DNA of 64,000 nt, taken from NCBI RefSeq assembly GCF_025244765.1, contig NZ_CP104209.1, forward strand, positions 2,734,501 to 2,798,500. The letters run 5' to 3'. Shown in pieces: positions 36,533-45,813 of the stretch. The position numbers were made by a program, and so were the translations under genes. The notes below the pieces were generated by a model. That model made no database searches, had not been told where the DNA came from, and worked only from the letters and a program-made list of their open reading frames with translations. Source of the DNA: Empedobacter stercoris. Lineage in GTDB: Bacteria > Bacteroidota > Bacteroidia > Flavobacteriales > Weeksellaceae. Position 1 is the first letter of the stretch. Each line of letters starts with the position of its first letter.

Positions 36533-38141
36533 TTTGTTGTTGCGCTTGATTGAAAAATAAAGAATAGGCTTCATCTAAAAGCAAGAAAATAACTTCTAAA
36601 CTATTTTTATCCGTTTTCTTCATATGTATTTTTCCAGTTTTAGTATATTCATTTGAAACACGGTAATCAATATAATTAAAGTTGAATAAAACTTTTTGAA
36701 TTTCTTTTGTATTTCCAAAAGGAATTTGTTGGTAAATGTAGTTTTGAACCTCCTTTGGATATTGATCAAAATTAAGATTGACATAACCAAACATCGGATT
36801 TGAAGCATTTGTAGCAAATTTTGAAGTGACAAAATTTGAAGAGCTTATCATGTTGTTTAAAAATTGATTCATGATTGATTGATTATTGGTGATGTACAAT
36901 AAATTATTTTTGTACGTCATGTAAATTTTCATGTTTGTCGAAATCGGTAACATGTAATAGGGACCAATTTTCTGAATGTTTTGCTGATGAGATTTTAAAA
37001 AATCCTTGAAGAAAATATCATTTTTCATTTTTCCACCTAAAACAAATTGTGGATAAACAACTTGCTTGATAAAAGCTTCTTTCTTACCAAAAAAATCATT
37101 TGGATTGAATGCTTTTCCGATTTCAAAATCATAAACACTAAACAAAGCTTCACCTTCAAAACTTTGTTCTAATTTGTTTAAATCAATTTCATATTGTTCT
37201 AAAAAAGTAGTCAAGAAATTTTGATCTTCGAAAACATAACGTGTATTTGCAGGATAAATTCCTAAACCAATGTTCATGTAACTTTGCGCAGGGAAAAATT
37301 TAAAAAAATCGGTATTAATTTTTGATTTCCACATCGGACGTTTTGCTAATTCGACTTTTGTAATCGCATCGGGATGAAATTTCTGTGTAAAACTAATTCC
37401 GTCCGAAGTAAAAGAAAAAAAATTGACCCACGAACTTTTTGTGAAATCAAGGTTTTTCTTGCTTTTGTTTTCAGTTTTCGAAAAGTTTTTCAAAAAATTT
37501 CCAGTGTACCAAATGTTGATGTCCTGCGAGTTTTTGACAAAATCTCCAAAACTATTATTTTCCTTCGCAAGCGAATGTTTGTCGTTAATAATTTTCGTAA
37601 AATAATCTTGAATAGCTTTCTCTCCAACTCCAAATTCAGAAACAATTAGTAAAAATTGAGATTTGTTCCATGCCATAAAAGGTTTATCAAACCCAGAAAT
37701 CGTTGTAAATCCATCTTTCTTTTCAAACGAAATTTCTTTTTTATTTATTCCTTTATAAATAGTTGTAAGATGTTCTTCGAATTGATCTTTATCGCGCATA
37801 TTCGTAATTAATGCGACCATATTTTTTCCATTTATTTTTTGTCCAAAAAGATAGATTGGACTAATGATATCAATGCCTGCTGAAGTAGGATTGTCTTTTA
37901 TTTGGTTGAATAATTTATCAAAAGTTGGATCTTGATTTTTGATTTCATTTTCAGCTAATTGGTAAAATTTGTATTGATTTATTTCATTGAAATTGCCTTT
38001 TTCGGCAATAGATTTTGGATTGATTAACGCAACAAAATCTGCATCGGTCGGAATTAAAACGGTGTAATCTTCGTTTTTAGAACAACTTGTAAAAAGCAAA
38101 AGTAGAAAGAGAATTGAATAATAGTTGAACCTTTTTTTCAT
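36522..38141 (-). CDS. DUF4836 family lipoprotein
   Basis: 539 aa, lipobox LLFTSC (Cys20). N-terminal PTDADFVALINPKSIAEKGN and repeated soluble segments fit the DUF4836 family (Bacteroidota-specific, function unknown). It is the first gene of an operon with the ATPase and permease; all three overlap. A lipoprotein as partner of a MacB/Lol-type ABC pair suggests it is a periplasmic component or cargo of this system. Confidence 0.8.
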   Translation of the reverse strand: MKKRFNYYSILFLLLLFTSCSKNEDYTVLIPTDADFVALINPKSIAEKGNFNEINQYKFYQLAENEIKNQDPTFDKLFNQIKDNPTSAGIDIISPIYLFGQKINGKNMVALITNMRDKDQFEEHLTTIYKGINKKEISFEKKDGFTTISGFDKPFMAWNKSQFLLIVSEFGVGEKAIQDYFTKIINDKHSLAKENNSFGDFVKNSQDINIWYTGNFLKNFSKTENKSKKNLDFTKSSWVNFFSFTSDGISFTQKFHPDAITKVELAKRPMWKSKINTDFFKFFPAQSYMNIGLGIYPANTRYVFEDQNFLTTFLEQYEIDLNKLEQSFEGEALFSVYDFEIGKAFNPNDFFGKKEAFIKQVVYPQFVLGGKMKNDIFFKDFLKSHQQNIQKIGPYYMLPISTNMKIYMTYKNNLLYITNNQSIMNQFLNNMISSSNFVTSKFATNASNPMFGYVNLNFDQYPKEVQNYIYQQIPFGNTKEIQKVLFNFNYIDYRVSNEYTKTGKIHMKKTDKNSLEVIFLLLDEAYSLFFNQAQQQNGN

Positions 38142-38351
38142 AAGAAAATTGTATGTTGCTTTATTGTTAAATAATTGATTTGAAAGATGTAAGTTTATAA
38201 AAAATGTATTTTGAATTAAAATAGGTTAAAACTCTAATAATGGGATAAATTTAAGCAATATTTAATATGATTTTCGTTTCTATAACAATAAAATATGTAA
38301 AAATTTCTTATATTCGCACTCCTTGATTTAGAAGAAATAACAAAGAATTCG

Positions 38352-41300
38352 ATGGCAAAAAAGTTTAGAGAATATAAGCACTTAGACTTGGTACAAGTCT
38401 CAAAAGAAACGTTAGAAGATTGGAAACAAAATAATGTTTTTGAAAAAAGTATTTCTACACGTGATGGAAATCCATCTTTTGTGTTTTATGAAGGTCCTCC
38501 TTCTGCAAACGGAAAGCCAGGAATTCACCACGTTTTAGCACGTTCTATCAAAGATATATTTTGTCGTTACCAAACGTTAAAAGGAAAACAAGTTTTCCGT
38601 AAAGCAGGTTGGGATACACACGGTTTACCAGTAGAATTGGGAACTGAAAAAGAATTAGGAATCACGAAAGAAGATATCGGAACTAAAATTACAGTTGAAG
38701 AATATAACGAAGCATGTAAACGTACAGTAATGCGTTACACTGATTTGTGGAATGATTTGACTGAAAAAATGGGTTATTGGGTGGATATGGAAGATCCATA
38801 CATCACATACAAACCAAAATATATGGAGTCTGTTTGGTGGTTGTTAAAACAAATTTACAACAAAGATTTGTTGTACAAAGGTTATACCATTCAACCATAT
38901 TCTCCTAAAGCTGGTACAGGTTTGTCTTCGCACGAGTTAAATCAACCAGGAACATATCAAGACGTAACAGATACAACAATTGTTGCTCAATTTAAAGTAA
39001 AGAAAGACTCAACAGATTTATTCAATGATTTTGATGGAGATGTGTATTTCTTAGCTTGGACAACAACTCCTTGGACCTTACCTTCGAATACAGCATTGAC
39101 TGTTGGTCCAAAAATAGATTATGTAGTGGTTGAAACATTCAATCAATATACATTCGAGCCAATTCGTGTAATTTTAGGAAAACCATTGGTGTCAAAACAA
39201 TTTGGAAAACCATATTTCTTAGCAGAAACAGAAGAAGATTTCAAAGTTTATGCTGCTGGGAATAAAACAATTCCTTATAGAATTGTTGGTGAATACAAAG
39301 GAGCTGATTTAGTAGGAACACGCTATGAGCAATTATTGCCTTGGGCGTTACCTTATGAAGATGCAGAAAATGCATTTCAAGTTATTCCAGGAGATTTCGT
39401 AACTACTGAAGATGGTACAGGTATCGTTCATACTGCGCCTACTTTTGGAGCAGATGACGCTAAAGTAGCAAAAGATGCAGGTGTTCCACCAATGTTAGTA
39501 TTGGATAACCATGGTAATGCTGTTCCTTTAGTTGATTTACAAGGTCGTTTTGTAGCTGAATTACCAGAAGGTTACGGAGGTAAATATGTGAAAAATGAAT
39601 ACTATGACGATGGAGCTGCGCCAGAAAAATCGGTTGATGTAGAAATCGCGATTTTATTGAAAGAGCAAAACAAAGCGTTCAAAGTAGAAAAATATAAACA
39701 CAGTTACCCACATTGTTGGAGAACAGACAAACCAATTTTATATTATCCATTAGACTCTTGGTTCATCAAAGTAACGGACGTTAAAGACCGTATGGTTGAA
39801 TTGAATAAAGAAATCAATTGGAAACCAAAAGCAACAGGAGAAGGTCGTTTCGGAAATTGGTTAGAAAATGCCAATGATTGGAACTTGTCTCGTTCTCGTT
39901 ATTGGGGAATTCCATTACCAATTTGGAGAACAGAAGATGGGGACGAAGTAACTGTTATCGGTTCTGTTGAAGAATTGATTACTGAGATTGAAAAATCAAT
40001 TGCAGCAGGTGTTCAACAATCGAATCCTTTCAAAAATTTCGAAATTGGAAACATGGCAGAAGAAAACTATGATTTAATCGACTTACACAAAAATGTAGTA
40101 GATGAAATCACATTAGTTTCAGCTTCAGGAAAACCAATGAAACGTGAAGCTGATTTAATTGATGTATGGTTTGATTCTGGAGCAATGCCTTATGCGCAAG
40201 TGCACTATCCATTCGAAAATAAAGAATTGATTGATAATGGAACAATGTATCCTGCCGATTTTATTGCAGAAGGTGTAGACCAAACTCGTGGTTGGTTTTA
40301 TACATTACACGCAATTGGAACATTGGTTTTCGATTCGAAGGCATACAAAAATGTGATGTCAAATGGATTGGTATTAGACAAGAATGGTCAAAAAATGTCA
40401 AAACGCTTGGGTAACGCAGTAGATCCATTTGATACATTGGCAACATACGGTCCTGATGCAACGCGTTGGTACATGATTGCAAATGCACAGCCATGGGAAA
40501 ATTTGAAATTTGATTTAGCTGGTGTTGATGAAGTTCGTCGTAAATTCTTCGGAACATTATACAATACGTATTCATTTTTCGCTTTATATGCGAATGTTGA
40601 TGGATTTACTTTCGCTGAAGAAGAAATACCAGTAAATGAAAGAGCTGAATTAGACCAATGGATTATTTCTGAATTGAATACCTTAACGAAGAAAGTTGAT
40701 GGCTTTTTATCGGATTATGAACCAACGAAAGCAGCTCGTGCAATCCAAGAATTTGTTATTGATAATTTATCAAATTGGCACGTTCGTTTATCAAGAAGAC
40801 GTTTCTGGAGAGGTGATTACTCAAAAGATAAAGTAGCAGCATATCAAACATTGTATACTGTTTTAGAAACAATTTCTATATTAGGTTCGCCAATTGCTCC
40901 GTTCTTTATGGATCGTTTATACAAAGATCTTAATGCAGCAACAGCTAAGAATGCAGCAGAATCTGTTCACTTAGCAGATTTCCCAGTTGTAGATGAGTCA
41001 TTGATTAAATCTCAATTAGAAGAACAAACACATTTAGCACAAACAGCGACAAGTATGATTTTATCGCTTCGTAAATTGAGTGATAACAAAGTACGTCAGC
41101 CATTACAAAAAGTAATGATTCCTGTGTTGAATGATACAATGAAAGCAAATTTAGAAGCTGTATCTGAATTATTAAAACAAGAAGTTAATGTTAAAGAAAT
41201 TCAATTATTAACAAACGAAGAAGCTTCAAATCTTTTAGTGAAATCTATCAAACCTAATTTCAAGACTTTAGGGCCGAAATATGGAAAAGAAATGAAAGCT

Positions 41301-41759
41301 ATTTCCGCTGCTACAGCGCAAATCACGAATGAACAAATTGTTAAATTAGAGCAATCTGGACAAATTGATTTGTTAATTGATAACAAAACATTAACTTTAG
41401 ATGTAGAAGATTTTGAAATCGCAACAAAAGACATCCCAGGATGGACTGTTGCTTCTAATGCTATTCTAACGGTGGCGCTTGATTTACAATTAACTGAAGA
41501 GTTAATTAATGAAGGTGTTGCCCGTGAATTGGTAAATAGAATTCAGAATCTACGTAAAGAAACCGGATTAGAAGTAACCGACAAAATTATACTTAATTTA
41601 AAAAATGATGAATCAATCGTAAATGCTGTCGAGCAAAACAAAGATTACATTTGTTCTGAGACATTAGCAAACGATCTTGTGTTACAAGATGAAGTTGCGA
41701 ATGGGGCAGAGGTTGAAATTAATGGCTTGATAACGCAAATTGCGATTACTAAATTGTAA
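38352..41759 (+). CDS. ileS: Isoleucyl-tRNA synthetase
   Basis: 1135 aa class Ia synthetase. HIGH-type motif GKPGIHHVLAR near residue 53-63, the editing domain with TTPWTLPSNTAL, and KMSKR at about 681-685. The long C-terminal anticodon and DUF5915 region runs to 1135. The length and motif style are of the larger, eukaryote-like IleS class usual in Bacteroidota; that class is often less sensitive to mupirocin, but resistance cannot be concluded here. A TATATTCG box lies at 38309-38316. It heads ileS, dksA-like, lspA. Confidence 0.97.
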   Translation: MAKKFREYKHLDLVQVSKETLEDWKQNNVFEKSISTRDGNPSFVFYEGPPSANGKPGIHHVLARSIKDIFCRYQTLKGKQVFRKAGWDTHGLPVELGTEKELGITKEDIGTKITVEEYNEACKRTVMRYTDLWNDLTEKMGYWVDMEDPYITYKPKYMESVWWLLKQIYNKDLLYKGYTIQPYSPKAGTGLSSHELNQPGTYQDVTDTTIVAQFKVKKDSTDLFNDFDGDVYFLAWTTTPWTLPSNTALTVGPKIDYVVVETFNQYTFEPIRVILGKPLVSKQFGKPYFLAETEEDFKVYAAGNKTIPYRIVGEYKGADLVGTRYEQLLPWALPYEDAENAFQVIPGDFVTTEDGTGIVHTAPTFGADDAKVAKDAGVPPMLVLDNHGNAVPLVDLQGRFVAELPEGYGGKYVKNEYYDDGAAPEKSVDVEIAILLKEQNKAFKVEKYKHSYPHCWRTDKPILYYPLDSWFIKVTDVKDRMVELNKEINWKPKATGEGRFGNWLENANDWNLSRSRYWGIPLPIWRTEDGDEVTVIGSVEELITEIEKSIAAGVQQSNPFKNFEIGNMAEENYDLIDLHKNVVDEITLVSASGKPMKREADLIDVWFDSGAMPYAQVHYPFENKELIDNGTMYPADFIAEGVDQTRGWFYTLHAIGTLVFDSKAYKNVMSNGLVLDKNGQKMSKRLGNAVDPFDTLATYGPDATRWYMIANAQPWENLKFDLAGVDEVRRKFFGTLYNTYSFFALYANVDGFTFAEEEIPVNERAELDQWIISELNTLTKKVDGFLSDYEPTKAARAIQEFVIDNLSNWHVRLSRRRFWRGDYSKDKVAAYQTLYTVLETISILGSPIAPFFMDRLYKDLNAATAKNAAESVHLADFPVVDESLIKSQLEEQTHLAQTATSMILSLRKLSDNKVRQPLQKVMIPVLNDTMKANLEAVSELLKQEVNVKEIQLLTNEEASNLLVKSIKPNFKTLGPKYGKEMKAISAATAQITNEQIVKLEQSGQIDLLIDNKTLTLDVEDFEIATKDIPGWTVASNAILTVALDLQLTEELINEGVARELVNRIQNLRKETGLEVTDKIILNLKNDESIVNAVEQNKDYICSETLANDLVLQDEVANGAEVEINGLITQIAITKL

Positions 41760-41763
41760 GCGT

Positions 41764-42150
41764 ATGGCAACAACAGATGAAAAAGTAAGATACTCTGACG
41801 CAGAATTGGAAGAGTTTAGAGCAATAATTCAAGAGAAATTAGATCAAGCGATAAAAGATTATGAATTATTGAAAGAAGCTTACACAAACGATAGTAACAA
41901 CGGTACAGACGATACGTCTCCAACTTTCAAAGCGTTTGAGGAAGGTTCTGAAACAATGTCGAAAGAACAAAATGCACAATTAGCAGCACGTCAAGATAAA
42001 TTTATTCGTGACCTAAAAAATGCATTGTTACGTATTTCGAACAAAACATACGGTATTTGCCGTGTAACAGGAAAATTAATTAATAAAGATCGTTTGAAAT
42101 TAGTTCCGCATGCTACATTAAGCATCGAAGCTAAGAATATGCAACGTTAA
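41764..42150 (+). CDS. TraR/DksA family protein with degenerate zinc finger
   Basis: 128 aa from the ATG at 41764; an earlier TTG frame start lies inside ileS. The N-terminal coiled coil (about 10-75) leads to YGICRVTGKLINKDRLKLVPHA. Only one cysteine of the four in a DksA zinc site remains, so zinc is probably not bound. Family members act in the RNA polymerase secondary channel and modulate stringent control. Lies 4 bp after ileS and 9 bp before lspA. Confidence 0.88.
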   Translation: MATTDEKVRYSDAELEEFRAIIQEKLDQAIKDYELLKEAYTNDSNNGTDDTSPTFKAFEEGSETMSKEQNAQLAARQDKFIRDLKNALLRISNKTYGICRVTGKLINKDRLKLVPHATLSIEAKNMQR

Positions 42151-42159
42151 TACAGAGTT

Positions 42160-42804
42160 TTGAAAAAAGTAGTACTCATTACCATTTTGGTTTTAATCAT
42201 TGACCAAATCTCGAAATTTTACGTTAAAACACACTTTTTTTTAGGTGAAGATGTAGATGTTTTGGGTTGGTTTAAAATAGCATTTGTAGAAAATCCAGGA
42301 ATGGCCTATGGGATGCATTTCGGAGGAGAAACAGGCAAAATCCTTTTATCACTTCTACGTATTGTGCTAATCGGTATGATTATCTACTATATTAATGCAT
42401 GGGCGAAAAAACTAAATAATAATTTCTTTATCATTCCGATTGCGCTTGTTTTGGCAGGTGCAATTGGGAATGTAATTGACGGAATTTTTTATGGTGTTAT
42501 TTTCGATAAAGGAACGACATACAATGATATGTTTCAAGACTGGGTAGGTTATCAAGGAATTGCTCAAGCAAACTTTGCTGGTTATTCTGGATGGTTTACT
42601 GGTTGTGTCGTAGACATGCTTTATTTTCCAATTGTAGAGTTCGATTGGCCTACTTGGATACCAATTATAGGTGGACAACATTATAAGTTCTTTCAGCCTG
42701 TATTTAATATCGCAGATTCGGCTATTTTTATAGGAGGACTTAGTTTATTCCTTTTCCGTAAAAAAGCCTTTACAACCGATAATGGTGTAAGATTAAGATT
42801 TTAA
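42160..42804 (+). CDS. lspA: Lipoprotein signal peptidase (signal peptidase II)
   Basis: 214 aa, TTG start. Membrane aspartyl protease that removes prolipoprotein signal peptides. Blocks: DQISKFYVK, VENPGMAYGMHF, and the two catalytic aspartates in GNVIDGIFYG and FNIADSAIFIGG. Longer than the 160-170 aa E. coli protein through an insertion between the last helices, usual in this phylum. Terminator follows. Confidence 0.95.
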   Translation: MKKVVLITILVLIIDQISKFYVKTHFFLGEDVDVLGWFKIAFVENPGMAYGMHFGGETGKILLSLLRIVLIGMIIYYINAWAKKLNNNFFIIPIALVLAGAIGNVIDGIFYGVIFDKGTTYNDMFQDWVGYQGIAQANFAGYSGWFTGCVVDMLYFPIVEFDWPTWIPIIGGQHYKFFQPVFNIADSAIFIGGLSLFLFRKKAFTTDNGVRLRF

Positions 42805-42810
42805 AAAGAT

Positions 42811-42844
42811 AAATCCTCGATAATTAATTATCGAGGATTTTTTA
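42811..42844 (+). terminator. Terminator after lspA
   Basis: AAATCCTCGATAATT-AATTATCGAGGATTT palindromic hairpin with a following T-tract. Confidence 0.88.
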
Positions 42845-42877
42845 TGTTTGTATTCGATGGCATTTATAATTAAATAG

Positions 42878-43251
42878 ATGAATAAATTTTATTTTAAAAA
42901 TCAACTTTTAATAGCTTTTGTATTGTTTATTTTCTCGTTTTATGAAATTTATACCTTAAGGGTAAATGATTTAGTGATAAATGATAAAAACAAGAAAGAA
43001 ATAACTGTATCAGAAATGAACTGTGGTGTAGGTAATGGAGCTTATTCAATTACATTTTTATATAATGATAAAAATTATAATACTAAAATATTAAGTGAAC
43101 CATGTATAAATATGAATTATATTATTCAGATAAAAACGATGAATTTATAGATTATCATTCTTTCGAACATAGTAAAAAAGGAGTTGTTTTTTCTGTTCTA
43201 ATTTTAATCTTATTTCTAATTCCTTATAAATCATTATTCAATAAAAAATAA
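42878..43251 (+). pseudogene. Probably frameshifted small membrane protein gene
   Basis: Frame 1 (42878-43150) encodes 90 aa with an N-terminal membrane segment (LLIAFVLFIFSFYEIYTL) and an extracytoplasmic stretch up to ILSEPC. It then drifts into low-complexity residues. From 43102 another frame encodes 49 aa, YKYELYYSDKNDEFIDYHSF, then a second membrane segment (GVVFSVLILILFLIPY) and stop at 43251. Joining them around 43100 gives a coherent two-helix protein of about 120 aa. Either a real frameshift, a sequencing error, or two tiny genes. Function unknown. Confidence 0.55.
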
Positions 43252-43254
43252 CAT

Positions 43255-43290
43255 AAAAAAACTCCTTTCAAATGCTTGAAAGGAGTTTTT
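43255..43290. terminator. Bidirectional terminator of tRNA array and upstream gene
   Basis: AAAACTCCTTTCAA-ATGC-TTGAAAGGAGTTTTT hairpin; on the minus strand it lies just after the last tRNA-Val. Confidence 0.85.
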
Positions 43291-43294
43291 ACTG

Positions 43295-43369
43295 TGGTCC
43301 CTACTGGATTCGAACCAGTGACCCCCTGCTTGTAAGGCAGGTGCTCTGAACCAACTGAGCTAAGAGACC
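43295..43369 (-). tRNA. tRNA-Val(TAC), last transcribed copy
   Basis: 75 nt, acceptor stem GGTCTCT/AGGGACC, discriminator A, anticodon loop CTTACAA (anticodon TAC), T-loop GGTTCGAATCC, no encoded CCA. The D-loop differs by one base from the other four copies (CAGTTGGTT rather than CAGCTGGTT). Confidence 0.95.
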
Positions 43370-43420
43370 TAAGGTTCAATTTAAGATTTTTTTCGAATAG
43401 ACTTCTTATTGTCTAAAAAG

Positions 43421-43495
43421 TGGTCCCTACTGGATTCGAACCAGTGACCCCCTGCTTGTAAGGCAGGTGCTCTGAACCAGCTGAGCTAAGAGACC
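43421..43495 (-). tRNA. tRNA-Val(TAC)
   Basis: Fourth transcribed copy in the array, identical to the three copies above it. Separated from the last copy by a 51-bp spacer. Confidence 0.95.
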
Positions 43496-43545
43496 TAAGG
43501 TTCATTTAAGATTTTTTTCGAATAGACTTCTTATTGTCTAAAAAG

Positions 43546-43620
43546 TGGTCCCTACTGGATTCGAACCAGTGACCCCCTGCTTGTAAGGCAGGTGCTCTGA
43601 ACCAGCTGAGCTAAGAGACC
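43546..43620 (-). tRNA. tRNA-Val(TAC)
   Basis: Third transcribed copy, identical over 75 nt, with a 50-bp spacer on both sides. Confidence 0.95.
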
Positions 43621-43670
43621 TAAGGTTCATTTAAGATTTTTTTCGAATAGACTTCTTATTGTCTAAAAAG

Positions 43671-43745
43671 TGGTCCCTACTGGATTCGAACCAGTGACCC
43701 CCTGCTTGTAAGGCAGGTGCTCTGAACCAGCTGAGCTAAGAGACC
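43671..43745 (-). tRNA. tRNA-Val(TAC)
   Basis: Second transcribed copy, identical sequence and spacer. Confidence 0.95.
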
Positions 43746-43795
43746 TAAGGTTCATTTAAGATTTTTTTCGAATAGACTTCTTATTGTCTAAAAAG

Positions 43796-43870
43796 TGGTC
43801 CCTACTGGATTCGAACCAGTGACCCCCTGCTTGTAAGGCAGGTGCTCTGAACCAGCTGAGCTAAGAGACC
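43796..43870 (-). tRNA. tRNA-Val(TAC), first transcribed copy
   Basis: Promoter-proximal copy; its 5' end lies 16 bp after the -7 box at 43886-43893. Confidence 0.95.
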
Positions 43871-43885
43871 TTCGTAATTGGATTG

Positions 43886-43916
43886 CAAATATAGGGCTGT
43901 TTTTGAATAATCCAAA
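43886..43916 (-). promoter_or_regulatory. Complete promoter of the tRNA-Val array
   Basis: TTTG, exactly 19 bp, TATATTTG on the minus strand: full match to the Bacteroidota housekeeping promoter. Transcription should start near 43879. Confidence 0.8.
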
Positions 43917-43995
43917 TAGTTAAAATGAAAAATTTAAAATAAAATTCACACTTTTATCATAACTCTTTTCATTTCAAATAAATAATTTTAAGATT

Positions 43996-44889
43996 TTAAA
44001 AAGAAATTTTCGTCTTTTTCTTTTTCTCCTCTATTTTGACTCCTTTAAACAAGTAAATAATCCCAATAAATGAAATTGAAATGGTGATAATAGAGAAAAT
44101 AAATGCTGCACTTGTTGCTAAAGTTTCATCGAAATGAAATCGTTGAGCTGCGTACATAAACACTGCTTCTCTAATTCCGAAACCACTAAACGAAATAATC
44201 GATAAAATTCCTGATATTAAAAAAATCAATAAATAAATACTGAAATTCTCGGGATGAATATTCAATCCTTCCAAAACAAAATACAACATACCAACTTGTA
44301 TCAGTTGTAAAACAATAGAATAAATCATCGAGTTGTAAAAAGTACGTTTATGGATAGGGAAAATTAAACCTAAAATAAAAGGAACAGTAATAAAACCAAT
44401 CAGAGAAATGGCTAAAGAACCATATTGTATCCATGGATAATCTGTTAGATTAGATAAGAAAACTAAAAATACAATAATGAGCAACATTGCTGAAAGTCCA
44501 ATAATTTTATCGAGAAAAACAGCTTGAGAAATTTTCTTTAAACTAATTTTATAATTTTTATTTAAAACATAAACTTTGTACGCATCGCCGCCAATTCCAC
44601 CCGGAACAAAAGTGTTGTAAAACATTCCTAAGAAATACAAGCGTGCGTTTGATTTATAAGATAAATCAAGATGGATATCTCGAAAATAATAATCTAATCG
44701 AAAGACAGATAAGGCTTGTGAAATAACGTACAGAATTACGGCAATAAAAATATAAATCCAATTGGCATTTTTGTAATGGCTAAAAATATCGAAGATATGT
44801 AGTTTTACAAAAAATATATAATAGATTAAAGCAATACTAATTGTAAGTTTAATTCCTGTAATGATGTATTTTTTAGTTTTCGGATTCAA
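43996..44889 (-). CDS. Flippase-like (LPG synthase transmembrane domain) protein
   Basis: 297 aa integral membrane protein with about eight helices. Family marks: PGGIGGDAYKVYVL (about 95-108) and SFSGFGIREAVFMYAA (about 233-248), as in the YbhN/MprF-transmembrane (PF03706) group. No cytosolic lysyl-transferase domain is attached. Such proteins are thought to flip or modify lipids; substrate unknown. Single gene, divergent from the SDR operon. Confidence 0.85.
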   Translation of the reverse strand: MNPKTKKYIITGIKLTISIALIYYIFFVKLHIFDIFSHYKNANWIYIFIAVILYVISQALSVFRLDYYFRDIHLDLSYKSNARLYFLGMFYNTFVPGGIGGDAYKVYVLNKNYKISLKKISQAVFLDKIIGLSAMLLIIVFLVFLSNLTDYPWIQYGSLAISLIGFITVPFILGLIFPIHKRTFYNSMIYSIVLQLIQVGMLYFVLEGLNIHPENFSIYLLIFLISGILSIISFSGFGIREAVFMYAAQRFHFDETLATSAAFIFSIITISISFIGIIYLFKGVKIEEKKKKTKISF

Positions 44890-44983
44890 TTGAATTCTTT
44901 TGAAAATTGACGTACAAATTTAGAGAATCTTCTATTAATCCTTCAAAAAAATATTTATCTACAAATATTTAGTTGATATTATG

Positions 44984-44991
44984 TAGTTTTG
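44984..44991 (+). promoter_or_regulatory. -7 box (TAGTTTTG) of the SDR-GNAT-SGNH operon
   Basis: Exact TAnnTTTG 19 bp before the SDR gene ATG. Confidence 0.5.
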
Positions 44992-45010
44992 CGGTTAAAT
45001 TAATCGAATC

Positions 45011-45811
45011 ATGCAATCAAAAGTTATTGTAATTACGGGCTCTTCTTCGGGTGTGGGATTGACTTTGGCCAATTATTTTCACGATAAAGGTCATCAAGTT
45101 TATGGTTTATCAAGAACGGCTAAAGGTCAAGAAAAATTCAAGCACATTGCAACAGATGTAACCGATAAAGAAAATGTAAAACGTAGTTTTCAGCAGATTT
45201 ATTTGGAGACAAATCATCACATTGATGTATTGATTAACAATGCAGGAATTGGAATGTTAGGTGCTGTGGAAGATGCTTCGAAAGCAGATATCGAAAAATT
45301 GTTGGCTGTAAATGTGTATGGATCAATTTATACGATGCAAGAAGTTTTGCCAATTATGCGCGATCAAAAAAGTGGTTATATTCTGAATGTATCATCGATT
45401 GCGAGTAACAATGGATTGCCTTTTAGAGGTTATTATTCAGCTTCAAAAGCGATGATAGATCGGTTGATAGAATCAGCTCGTTTAGAAAATCGTCATACTG
45501 GAGTAGAAATTACAACACTAAATTTTGGTGATATCAAAACCAATATTGCTGAAAGTCGTGTCAAAACATTTGTGTCAAAATTTTATGAAAAAAGATATGA
45601 TGCGATGGTAGCAGATATTGATCACGAAGTACAAGATGGTACACCAACAGAAGATTTGATTCCAATTATTGAAAATATTATGGCTCAAAAGAATTTGAAA
45701 CCACATTATTATATTGGGAAATCGATGCAAAAATTTTCGGTTACGTTGAAAAATATTTTGCCTCAAAAAATGTTCGAAAATATTATCGCAAAATATTCAA
45801 AATTAGATTAA
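45011..45811 (+). CDS. SDR family NAD(P)-dependent oxidoreductase
   Basis: 266 aa classical short-chain dehydrogenase. Cofactor motif VITGSSSGVGLTLA, NNAGIG, catalytic Ser in LNVSSIAS and Tyr/Lys in YYSASKAMI. An Arg in the cofactor pocket (LSRTAK) suggests NADPH, as inference. Substrate unknown. First gene of a tightly packed operon; the next gene starts 2 bp later. Confidence 0.88.
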   Translation: MQSKVIVITGSSSGVGLTLANYFHDKGHQVYGLSRTAKGQEKFKHIATDVTDKENVKRSFQQIYLETNHHIDVLINNAGIGMLGAVEDASKADIEKLLAVNVYGSIYTMQEVLPIMRDQKSGYILNVSSIASNNGLPFRGYYSASKAMIDRLIESARLENRHTGVEITTLNFGDIKTNIAESRVKTFVSKFYEKRYDAMVADIDHEVQDGTPTEDLIPIIENIMAQKNLKPHYYIGKSMQKFSVTLKNILPQKMFENIIAKYSKLD

Positions 45812-45813
45812 GG

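Larger units (their letters stand above)
43295..43870 (-). repeat. Tandem array of five tRNA-Val units, 125-bp period
   Basis: Each unit is a 75-nt tRNA plus a 50-bp spacer (51 in one case). The spacers are nearly identical and each contains a small inverted repeat TAGAC-N8-GTCTA, a possible processing stem. Confidence 0.9.

Noticed and set aside
43295-43870. Regular repeats resembling a CRISPR array
   Set aside because: Each repeat folds as tRNA-Val(TAC), the 'spacers' are identical rather than unique, and no cas genes are near.
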